DNA from: Paraspadella gotoi
Taxonomy: Eukaryota > Chaetognatha
Assembly (NCBI GenBank): GCA_051294375.1
Contig: CM119266.1
Span: 6,651,431 to 6,715,430, forward strand
Reading direction: 5' to 3'
Length of the DNA: 64,000 bases
Made by a program: the position numbers and the translations under genes. Below the pieces are notes generated by a model. The model worked only from the letters and a program-made list of their open reading frames with translations, searched no databases and was not told the origin of the DNA. This document shows positions 38,901 through 51,048 of the stretch, in pieces. Position 1 is the first letter of the stretch; the number at the start of each line of letters is the position of its first letter.

Positions 38901-40025
38901 TCCGCGCAATTCTGTTTCATCTTACGGTTCAGCATCTAAACTCCGTAAACTGGGATGCTCCCACTGTCAAACCTGTCCTCGCTGTCCGAGTTGCGATCAC
39001 CGCCTCCACGGCGACTCTCAGGAACTCCTCGAGCAGCTCGACAACCTCGACGGGCGCCGAAGTCGCGATTCCGGCCGAGGTCTATCTCCTTCTTCCGCCG
39101 GTCGACGATCCTGTCGATTTTTATCCTTCTGTCGCTGCTCCGGCGGTTGCGTTTGCACCGGCTCATGCCGGTGCGCCGACGGGTGCGTCTGCGCCGGAAT
39201 CTGCCGCTGTTCGGGCTTTTACTCGTTTTGCGCCGACGAATCCGAACTTTTCCCTTTCTTTCAAATCGATCCCGCTTGGCTGCATCCTGAGGGTAAGGGG
39301 TGGTTGAGGTTGCAGAGGAGGAAGATTTAAGGTGTTCTGTCAGTTGGCAAATACAAGAGAATTGGATGGGTTGTGGAGTTTTCATTTTGCTGCAACAGAA
39401 TGAAAATTAATTTCTGTAGAACCAATGTAATAAAAAACGTGTATAATTAAAAAGCCAAATATGGAGAATTTTATTTTATATCAATAATGATACAGTAGCA
39501 TACATCAGCAACAACCTTAGAAAGGCTATGGTTAGTTAATACCTACAACCCTTTTAGTATTACAAGCTCGTAATACCCTCAAACTTCTATTCGTGACTTT
39601 CTCGCAATACAGTTGGAGGCAATCGACTGTTAAGTTGAATTCCAAGAAGAAATCCAAGAAAACTATTTTATAAGGGAGTGGTTTTTAAAGTGAGGGCGGA
39701 AAAAGGAAAGGGGAAGGTCATAATTCATTCTGCTTGAGTTTTGTTTTGAATTCTCTTCTTTTTGTCGTCGCCATAATTAATGTTGATTCTTCTTCAGACA
39801 CGACGTCGGCGGAGACGGATTCCCAGTCCAACGCCTCCTCGGAAAATCTCTCGCTCAAAGGTGAGTTCCTCCTTTTTTTCACCCAAAGCTCCACTCGCTC
39901 TAAATCTCTCCTTAAGCCGCTCCTCGACTTCCGCTCCAGACGCTACCGCGGCGTCTCCATGCTTAGACGCAACCTCTCAGTCCCCCTCGGCCAAGCGGCA
40001 GATGCATTAATAAAACATCAAAAGC

Positions 40026-40094
<69 letters not shown>

Positions 40095-43000
40095 GACTTC
40101 TTTTGTCCCGCGCGTCTCCGTTGCTCGTTTGTTTTTTTCATGAATGATTTATTCCTTATATTTTTTAAAAATCTTTTTCCCTATTACTTTTATCTCATTT
40201 CTCGTTAGTTTTCCTTTAATGCTTTTCTCATTTCTCTCCTTTATTCCCTTTCTTTTTTTCTCACTTCGATTATTTTCTTTTCTCTTTTCATTCTTGTTAC
40301 TACTCTTTTCCTCTTCAGATGTCGCTCCACAAGAATCGGCTCCTCCGCCTTCGGAACCGGTGGACATTAAAGGAGGCAAAGGAGACGCGAGGAAGGCGTC
40401 GACGGTCAGCGTCGACAGCGCCAGCGTAACTTCCGCCACGCCCACAGTCTCGGCGCAGAACAGCGTCTCGGTGTCCGAAGGTAAAAATAAAAAAAATAGC
40501 TGAGATGAGTAACGCATCACCCGATTTTCAAAACGACTTTCCATTTTTTCCATTATTAAACTTTATAAGTCTAATGCCATTTTAAATGGTAAAACAAAAA
40601 GCTCTCCGTTTATTTGATATTCGCTCAGATAATACTTACGATGCGTCCGCGTTTAAATTGCGTTTTTATGGATCGTCTGACTATAATTCACACCCAGAGA
40701 GAGAGAGCGCGAGAGAGCGTTTCTTCTCCCCCCACTCCACTCTACGTTTTTCAACCATTACCACAGCAATTCAATCTTTTACGTCCCTTCTTCAATCTTC
40801 ATCCCCCCTCCATCCCTTCCATCCCTTCCCCCACTCCAGCCGGAAGTCTGTTGGCGTCGGTTATGGGCGTCTGGGAATCGACAAGCGGGGAAAGTCTTCC
40901 TCCAGCGGAGAACAAATCTCCGGAGCCTTCGTCGCCTTTTTTCCCGGGTAAGTCGTCTTCGTCTGCCCCCCCCTCATCCTCCGCGCGGGGTAAGTCATTT
41001 CCTCATTCTCTTTCATTTCATTTCCGCGACTCTCTCCTCTTATCTTCTCTTATATTCTCTTATTTCCGTCTTTTCTTTTCCGATTTTTAATACTTTTTAT
41101 CCTCCCTTTTTTTCTATTCCCTTTTTATCCTTTCCATTTCTCGAATTCCCTACTTTTCCCCCCGAGCCTTCCCCGCTTTCTTCTTCCTTTCTTATTAATT
41201 CACCCTTGTCTTTTCTTTTTTCTCCCCTTTTTCCATTTCATTTCTTTTCCTCCTTCCTCTCCTTACTTTCCTTCCCCCCCTCCTCCTTCCTTCCCCCCCT
41301 TCCTCCTTCTCCGACGCATTTCCGATGACGATGTCGTCTGAAATTCAAAAGGTTTTTCTTCTTTTTTCTTTTTTTTCTCTCTTTTTCCCCCGCTGGTAAT
41401 GGGCCGTGGGGAAGAGAAACAGGGCCGCCAATTTGAATAATAGTTTTTTTTCCGAATTCCGATCCTAATGTTCAATATATATACAAGTATATAAATTTGT
41501 CACGATTCCGTCGGGAGGGTCGCCGCGGCCTCTCGCGTCGACTGTTACAAATCGATTGCACTTCTGTTTTCTTTTTTTTTAACTCGAAATCCTATTTTGT
41601 CGGGAAGCGCCATCTCAAGTTACATTAGATATATTTAGTTTAAAATTATCGAACTGTACCAAAAGTCGAAGTGATGTAAGAGAAACAGATCAAAACTTCA
41701 ATGAATCATCGTAACTTGAATGAGGGCCTCGTGATCCAGTTAACTCTAAACATTCGTTCAAATCATTTTCTTCAAATCTCAACTTCACTTTTTCTTCACC
41801 CGGATCCTCGTGTGATCTTTTTCTATGTTTTTGCGAAAGTAGATCCTTTTTAGTCCGTTGGACCAAAAAAGATCTCATTTTTCCCTACTTTTCAAAATCT
41901 CTTTATTCTTTTGAAAGAGGAAATTAAGGGAAAGAGAGAATTTCAAAATCTCGAGGAGAGAGCAGCGTGACGCGATGACGAGCGCAACATGTGGGTGAAG
42001 GAAACCAAAGAAGCTATCCGATTGGTCCTTCATTTCGCCCCCTCGTCCTCTGATTGGTCCGTTTAATTTCTAAGACGTTCCTTCCCTTCGTTCTCAACCT
42101 TTCTCTTTTTCCCTTCGTCCTCCCGCGCGACTTAATTGCCTCCCCTCTAATACAGTTTCGACACCCCCTCTTCGGGGTCGATCCCTCTATTTCTGTTTCT
42201 TCAACGCGGAAGTACAGTTCGCGAACCTTCTGGTTCCAATTCGATCGCTGTAAAAATTCGTCGATGTCATCATCTCTCTCTAAATTCTGATCAAAGGGTG
42301 AAAAAAAGAAAGAGAAAAAAAAATTCTAAAAGAAAAAAAAATCATAGTCCGTTCTGGATTTCTGTTTCAGCGAACAAATTTTTCAACTTCCATTTGAAAA
42401 AATTCAATCTTCGCGACTTTTTAAACCGTCGAACATTTTTTTTTAAAAGCTGAAAACGACGTCGTGTGACGGCATGACACTCTAAAGTCCCTTTTGATAT
42501 TTATCTCTTTAACTTTAAGGCGTGTGTGACCCCCTTCAGTTTTCGCGGTCATCAAACTTCATCTTAGGCATGTGTGTGTGTGTGAGACTCGACGGCCTCT
42601 GAGTCAACGGCGAGAAAAAAAAAACCACACTGCTTTCTTTCGTTCTCTCTCCTCTTCCTCAACCGTCGGATTCTCCAGTCGGGAAAACAGGAAAAACAAC
42701 TCGGTTCTTCCTTCCTTCATACGGAATTCTTCGACTCTAATCCCGGATGTAATTCTCCACGCTGTCTGAAAGATGGAATCGAACCGAACGGCCAGACGTC
42801 GATGACGTCATTCCGACGCATAATCTATGGCACCGTCGTCTCTCGTCGCTCTCATCGTCTCCCTCTCTCTCTTTTCATTAACATCCCTTGCGCGTGTCTG
42901 CGATGCTCAAAAAAAATGGCCGAGAATGAAATCTGCCCTCGAACTCTTGGATAGTGACCTACCCGGCCGCGGTAGTAATCCAACTCAATTATTCTCTTCC

Positions 43001-46000
43001 TGATGTATTATAAACAAACCTTTAAAACTAGATTTTCGTCGTCGACTTATTTATTGTTGAATGACTCATAACTCTGCATCGCCATGTCGCCGTGTTACTT
43101 GCTTGTCTTGCTCGCCGCCGTCTCGCTCGCCGCCGGCGCCGCTTCAACTGAGTCCCGCACCGCCATGCCGGAAGGCGCCAGCGTCACCTTTCATTGCGAC
43201 TCTTCCTCTTGGATCAAGGAGGCCGTGGATAAAACCGACATGGTTCTGTCTCTCGGGACTCAATTGGCGCCCGACGTTCCGGGCGGCGTCGATAAATACC
43301 GCCTGTTGGACTCCGGTCGTCGCCTGACGGTGTTCGACCTACGCGTCGAAGACACTGGAGTCTTCAAGTGCAAAAACTTTAAACACGCGTTGACGGTCGC
43401 GCGCAATCCCGTCTGCGCCCCCACGAACGGCGCTTTCGAGGAGGGCGTTGAGAGGAAGTTGACCTGCGGCGGCATCGCCGCGGCGCCCGACGTCGAAGCG
43501 GCGCCCCGAGTTGATTGGCGTATCTCCGACGACATCGTGCACTCTGTGGCGGCGGAAGAGGTCTTCAAAGAAGACGCTGCCGCCGCAAAAGACACCTCCA
43601 CCGCCGGGGCCGCCGCTTCAGAAGCCGCCGCTCTCAAAGACGGATTATTTTCCGTCGACTACAATCTTATCCCCAAATTCTCGGATAATGGAAAGTCCGT
43701 AGGCTGCGTGCTTGAATATCCCAACTGGAATGCGTCGTACCCGAGGCCCAGTTGCGGCCTCGAGCGGATGGACATCAAGTTCGAACCGAGGATCTCCTGT
43801 CCCGAAGTTCAGTATCTAAATGAAAACAACACCAAACACGTCGCGTTTTGCGAAATTCTCGGAAATCCGAGGCCCAATGAAGGATCGATATTTTGGAAGA
43901 CGGACAACAACGATAGGGTTTATTTGGACAGGAAAGACAGGTCGGTAAAAGTATTTGATTTATAAACTTAAAGTTAACGTAAAGTAAAATTGCTTGAAAA
44001 ATTATTAATTGAACAAAGTTTAAGCATTGGCTATTATTTTCCCCCTCAGAAAACAAGAGATCAAAGATCTCGCCTACGGGATTAGATCCTTGGTCTATCT
44101 AACCCACTCACTATTTGGTCACAACCTGACCGTCAACGTTCCTCACGCCGGAAAGATCATGACCAAGAAAGTTGCGCCCATTCTCGTCTCTGGCCCATAC
44201 CTGAATTGCCCGCGCTCTCTTCGAGTGCGCCGCGACAATAAAGTTGAGGTGGTCTGCGAGATTCGAGCCGAACCGCTCATTCCGCCGGCCAATGTCTCGT
44301 GGACGGTGGGGAAGGGGGAGAAGCCCGTAAAGCAGAAGGCGTCCTCCTTGGAGAAGGCCGCCTACGGGCAGGACGCCGTCATGATATTTGATTTGTCGAA
44401 GTTTGTTGATAAGGGCGACGACGAGATTATAGTGGATGTCAAGGTAGAACAATTATTATAGGTTAATTGAATTAAAAATTGATAGTCGACATTGATCATA
44501 TTCCTCCCGCCCTTTCCCAGGTCGCCGGCATATTCGTCTCAGCTAGTAAGCGCATCGCCGTTGTCTTGAAGGACACAGTTTCGGTGGAGGAGACCATCAG
44601 CAACATCAACGATTGGGTTAACCAAAACGCGGGCCTCCTGCTGATGGCGGGAGCGTTGTTCCTTATCGGTCTCCTCACCTTTGTCGTCGTCGTAGTCGCC
44701 TACAGAAAGGGTCTCCTCTGCTGCGAGCCCGCACCCCCCTCTTACAATCGGCCCATGTCGAAAAACGCGAGGATTCCCTCGGCAACCTTGCTCGACGCCC
44801 TCAACGACCTTGAGTACAAGGCGGCTAGGGGCAACACCGCGCAAGGTTCGTTTCTAGTTGTGTGAGGGAGATGCGGATGATAGATGGAATGAAGGGGCAA
44901 AATAGAGGCTGACTGCTGCGGGTTATCAAAATGCCTGAGTTTGAACAGCTTTTGAGTGTTACAGTAGTCTTGAATTGTTTTGGACTTTAGTCCATTTCAC
45001 CACTGCTTGGAAAAACTAGTTTAAATTCAAAAATAATGAATGCTAATTTTACCTCTAGCTCTTTTTTTCCTTGTAGGCAACCGAAGGTCTTCCTTCACTT
45101 TTTACCCCGGAACCGTGAACTCGGCCTCGGTCCCACTGACTCAAGGCCGCGAATCCGTAGACAACTTTGAGTGGAGCCACGGATTCTCCAAGCTGGCCAA
45201 CGCCCTCATCGCCAAGGATACGGATCAGGATGGCTACATCCAGACTCACGACGCTCTCGCCACCGTCAAGACCTACTCTCAGATCTACAGACTTCACCTC
45301 GACGATTCCACCGTCAACAACGCAATGATGACCTGCTCCAACGGCGCTCACGTCGACGTGGAGAGTCTCACGCGATTGCTCGCCAGCGCTCACGACGCCC
45401 AGGCGTGAAGGAAGATGGTTGTCTGACGATTGCTCTTTCCCTCTTTGTTTCTTTTACCATCTCTCTTCTCTTCCCTTTTTCTCCTCTCACCGTCGGACTA
45501 AAAAGAGCTGTGAAAACCATTTTTGTGATTAGGCCAAAGCTGTGCGTGATTGATTTGTTTGTTCTTGTGCAGGTGATCAGCTGGGCGGAGACTTATTAAT
45601 GTTGCCAAAAAAAAGTTTGCTCTGACAATCAGCAGGTTTTTGATTCAACTTTATTTAAAGCTGTTGTGTGGTCGATATCGTACGATATTTCTATTATAAC
45701 TTGAGTTCTCTGACCGTTTTTCTTATTTATGTATTAAACATTGATAAATATCTGATTTTATAAATGTTTGTAAAGAATTTTAAAGAACACAAGCCGTTAA
45801 TCTTAATGTAAAACAGTTTTTATTTAGGTAACGTTTGAAATCGACCTTATTTGTAGTTTGCGCTAATAATTCAATTTATTTTTGATGTCAACAAAGACAT
45901 GCATTTAATGAACGATACTATACCGTTAGTTTGGGCAAAGCCAATATTTGTTATTCCATTCGTGATTAAATAGATTTAGTCTCATTCCTGCTCGATTTTG

Positions 46001-47533
46001 TTTGCCACCTTTTCAACTTCCACAATGTATTGTCTAACCAGCTAATTTGACAATGATCGACATTATCTTACATTTCTTAATAAATTCCAAGTAAACCTCG
46101 TTTTACCTAATCTGTTTGTCATTTTTATTAAAAAGAAACACATTATATAGTTCTTAAATGAGAGAGAAATTCCTAAATGTCGCCGACTTGTTTTTTTTTT
46201 TTAAACGGCTGGTCGTAATAATTTGTGGGTTAACATTTTGGTTCGAAATGACGTTCACTGAATCATCATTAAATCTTCTCTTCAAAACGAAAAAAGTAAA
46301 GAATTTTAAAGCTTCACTCCTCCGTCTAAAGAATTGGAAACGCGTGAAAACATCTTCCTGTGAATCTCTCCCCGCAGTCGACGACGCCGATTCCAGGTTC
46401 CACACCTCGTGAATGGGAAGTTGCGTCGGTTGTGGCTTCGATGCCCAACTCTTTTTCTTTTCTTTTTCTCTTTTAATTTTGGTTAATGAACTCAAACATC
46501 AGTCTTTTTCCAAAGAAAAAATGAGAAAAAAAAACATTCTCTTTTTTTTTTTAGTTTTTTAGTTTTAAAAAAGTAGCGGGGCTTTTCACCGAAACAATTG
46601 TTCACGATTCTTTTAAGTTTCGTACTTGGTACTCGAAAGATTTTCCAAGGCGTTGAAGCAAAATTAAATCCTTTTTGTTCGATGCTCATAATCGAATTAC
46701 AACTTGGATTTGTGAAAATTTTCTTTTGTTAACTCGATTCAGTTTCGCCGGGACTTGAAATCAAAGCACTCTCTCGTCTCGAGATTCATCTAACGGCCAG
46801 GAGAGAAGCCAATCGATCATCACAAGAATTCTAACGATTTCATGGTTTTGATTTTATAATTTGATTTTAAAATTCATTAAATTTTAAAACCTGTGTGAGA
46901 TCTATGAACTTTAGCTTGAATTACTGCTCTTGATTCTACAATTAAGTATCCAGTCAATTGCTCCAGTAGTTAACTTGTCAAGAGAGAGACGACCCAAACT
47001 TTTCCCAAATTTCGGTCGTCTTATCAAAAGAAAAAAAAAAGAAAAAAGGGCAAGCGACCCAAAAAATTTGAAACGTCCAACACATAAACTTTAGTCGAAA
47101 TTCCGTCTCCGAGATTCGCATGATCTTTTCAATCATTTTATTATCTTCTTTGGATTGTAAGATTTTTTTTCGGTATTTTTATGACATTTCCTTTGCGTTT
47201 TTTTTTGTTGAGTCAAGTCGATTTAATCAATTGTGGTTTTCGTCGGATTATTTTAAATATTTATTTACAACCCTTCTTTGGTTAAATTCTCTTTTTTCCT
47301 TTAAATTTAAGATTTTTTGTTTTTGATTGATCCTAAGCTTGTCTCGCTTGGTTTTTTCCTGCGATGATATTCTTGAAGATTTCATTTAAATCACTGAAAT
47401 AATAAGCTGGGAATTTCTGTTTTAAAATAACTGATTCTCAATCTTTGACAAAACATTAAAAAAAATTAACAACTTTCAAAAAATCTCCCGGCTTGACCTT
47501 TTTTTTAGTCGAAGGATTAAATCGCGGTCATCG

Positions 47534-47574
<41 letters not shown>

Positions 47575-50500
47575 ACTGTAGTCAGATTTTTGAGTTTTTG
47601 CTTTGACAAGAGGCAGAAATGGCGAGAACTTCTCCCAATGTTTTCTTTTTTGAGCCAAAACACGAAACCAAAAAAAAAAAAAATTTCGACGTCTCTGTTT
47701 TCCCTAAATCGCGAGTAGACGAGACTTTGTTGCCGGAAAAAAAGTTTACAACGACGTCGATGAAAACGATTTTTTTTTTTCGCGATGAGAACCTAAAATT
47801 TTCTGTTGATTTTTTTTCCCATTCGCGCGTTTTCTTCAAATGTACATCTTCTACCCTCTCTAAAAAAACCTCTCTCGCGTGGCATTTCACATTAAAAAAA
47901 AAAGAAAAATTAAAAACCTCTCGATCGTCCGTGTTGTTCTTCGATGCGCTACCGCGCGCTCTTTCCCTTCTTTTTCAGCTTCATCCCTTATTTGTACAAC
48001 TCGGAATTTTCGGACGAATTCGTTTCTCTCTTGAGTTTGATTTTTTTTCCCCTTGCTCTTGGTTGAGATTTCCGTTCTTCGAATATCTTCGCCGTCGTCG
48101 TCTCCGTCGGATGAAGAAGAAAAAAAAAGGATGGAAATCATCGGATCGATTTCTCTTCGCTTTTTTTCCAGAATTGAATTTTTCTTTCCGGAATGACGAA
48201 AACTTTGGGGATGTCGAGTTTTGAAGATCGTATTTTAGAATTTGCCGGGGATGGCAGTTCCGCCGAGTTGAACTTCGAAACTAAAACCCAACTGGTCAAC
48301 TCCTACCCCAACCCGCTTTTGAAACTCGTCACGCGAACATGATGTTCGTGAAATCGCGCTCTCGTCTAATCTTCGTACCGAAACGTCTTTGAATTCCGAG
48401 GATCTTCGAAGGAGAACCGGCGCTCCTCAACGCTTTCCACTCCGGTCCGCGTCGCCTCCTTAAAGACTATGGGTCTCTTCCAGAGCGTCTTCTCGTTGAC
48501 GGAACGTCGGCCGGATGACGAAAAGAAGCCGGATCCGTTTCCGCCTTATCGTGAAGGGACTTACCGGAAACTCCGAATCGATGACGATCTCCCGGCGCCG
48601 ATCGAAGGCCGGAAGTGGAATGAGGAGGCGGAATGGCCGAACGGGCGCATCTCTTATTCCGGTTTGAAAAGACAAATTCCTCGGTTGGTCTATTTATAAT
48701 TGCTTATTACGTAAATATCAATTTCGATTTGTTGTACTGAATGCAATTGATGAATATTTCCCGTTAATTTCCGATGAGATAGTGAATTAAAATTATTTAA
48801 TTCTAAAAGTTAAAATATGGTAATTTTTTCGATCCTCGCGGCCCATCTGGAGTTTTTGATGTATTTTTTTCTTTCTTTACGTAAATATATCAAAATATTT
48901 GAAATTCTTTAAATTTTATTTCAAACCTATTTGAAAATTCTTCACCGGTAAAAAAATATTAACACGGAATCGAATTAATCGTAGTTTTGTTATATAAAAA
49001 CAAAAATAAAAGATGGTGGGAATTATATTTTTATCGGCTAAATAAATCTCGCCAACTATGAACGCATATGTCACAATATATATTTCTGAACCAAATCTGC
49101 TTCTTTTTATTCAGTCGAGCCCGAAACGCCGCCCATCGTCGCTTTCGACGCAGCCCCGTCCGCCTCCGCCGCTGCTGCTGCTCCCCCCGATCTCCCCGCC
49201 CTGGAGGACCACCGCCCTCTTGCCCACGTTGGAAAGGATCGTCCGAAGCCAAAACGCAACAACAAGATGCACAAACCGACGGCGAACCCCAATCCTGCTC
49301 TCAACGGCCACCAGGGTGAGATCGAATGGTATTATAATTATGATTGTTATTAATGTTATTATATATGCCTCAATTAAAAGGTTGTTATAATTTAAATAGA
49401 ATACTGATCTTTTATTTATTTTTCTCCAGAAAACGAATCAACGAACATCGATCATTTCTACGGCGGCCGACCGCCTCCGCCGGAACCGGAGGACCAGGTC
49501 CACATGAACGGACCCGCCCCCTCGCCAGGTCAGCCGCTTTTAAATCTCTTCGTTGTCGAAAAGTAATGCCTAATGTAATGGCGTCAAATTTTGATGTTTG
49601 TAGCGAGACCCGTGCGCGTCGTCATGGGAACCAAAAGTCTGGCTGGATTCAAGATTAATCCGATATTCTTTTAACTGTTTAAATTTGTTGTTTAGCTTGG
49701 TTATATTAAATAAATATGGTGTATTCAATTATTCTGTATTATTTCTTAAGTAGGTTTTTGAGGCTTTCGTTTGATAGAGGCGCTTGCCTTTTGTTTTAAT
49801 TTGTCAGGCGCCGGAACTCCCCCTTCCATTCCCTCATCAAAACCTAAGTCAAAAGATCTAGGTAAGTTTTATTCTTACAATTATATTGACGAATTTCGAT
49901 TGCGTCGTAAGGAATAAAGACACTTATTTAGTATATATTATGATAATTTATTTAATAATTTTTAAAAAAATTTTGCATTTCGCTTCAGTCACTGCGAAAG
50001 AAAACTCCGAAGTCTCGTCGGATCCGAAAGAAGATTCACAGTAAGTTGCTTTTTTGGGGAGAGAGAGAATGGCTTAGCCTTAGATAATTTTTTGATAATC
50101 AACTTGTAGATTTAGGAAAGTAAATAGAATTATAGTATAAGGCTTTGGATTCAGACAATCGTTAAAAAAAAATTCGCAGTATTTTAAATCGTTTTCGTTA
50201 TTACCGTTTTTTATCTTTTTCAGCTCCAGTCAAAAGTATGTAAACTTATTTTTCACGCACCGCGTTGTTTGTGGTTTGAACTAAAAAAAAAACTGAATGT
50301 TTTGTTTTGTTCGTCGTTAAATTTTGTGTTCGTTTTTCGTTTCCGTCTCCCGAGTCTTCTATTATATATTGTATTAAATTGTATTAAATTAGACAAGCGA
50401 CTTTCCGCCTCCAAACTCTCGTCTTTCACTTTCATTTCCACATTTCGCGCAATTCTCGTTTCTTGTTGTTGTTCACTGGTGAAACTTCCTTTTCCTCACA

Positions 50501-50838
50501 TTCATTTTCCTCTCATCTTTCCTTTCCCTTCCCACATTTTTCTTTTTTCTCTCTCCTTTCTTTCTTCCTTTTTATTTTCTTTTTCTTATCTTCTCTCATA
50601 TTTTCCATTTCCCCTTTCGCCTTCTTTTCCTCTCTCGCCGCGACGGAAATATTAAAGGAAAAAGTTGAGACGAATGGCTCGGGACTTGTACGTATCGCAT
50701 CTCATTTCATCTCTCCTCGGTGTCTCTCTCTCTCTCTCTCTCTCTTTGATCTTTTGACTTTTTTTTTAATTGTCGCATGTCAAATCTTAAATTCTCTCTT
50801 TTTGTTGTCGTGCCTTTGGTGACTATTAAATCTATCCA

Positions 50839-50869
<31 letters not shown>

Positions 50870-51007
50870 TTTGACTCCTGGTGAGGAGAAGACGATGAGC
50901 TTCCTTGACTGCGCTTGTGAACTGAGCTCCGGCTTAAATTTATATTTCTCGATGGTCCAAACTTATTTGTATTTTCCTCTTCTCTCTCTCCTCTCTCTCT
51001 CTCCTCT

Positions 51008-51048
<41 letters not shown>

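Noticed and set aside
47619-48224. 201-codon plus-strand frame
   Set aside because: Phe/Ser/Lys low-complexity chain in T-rich DNA with no motifs or splice signals.
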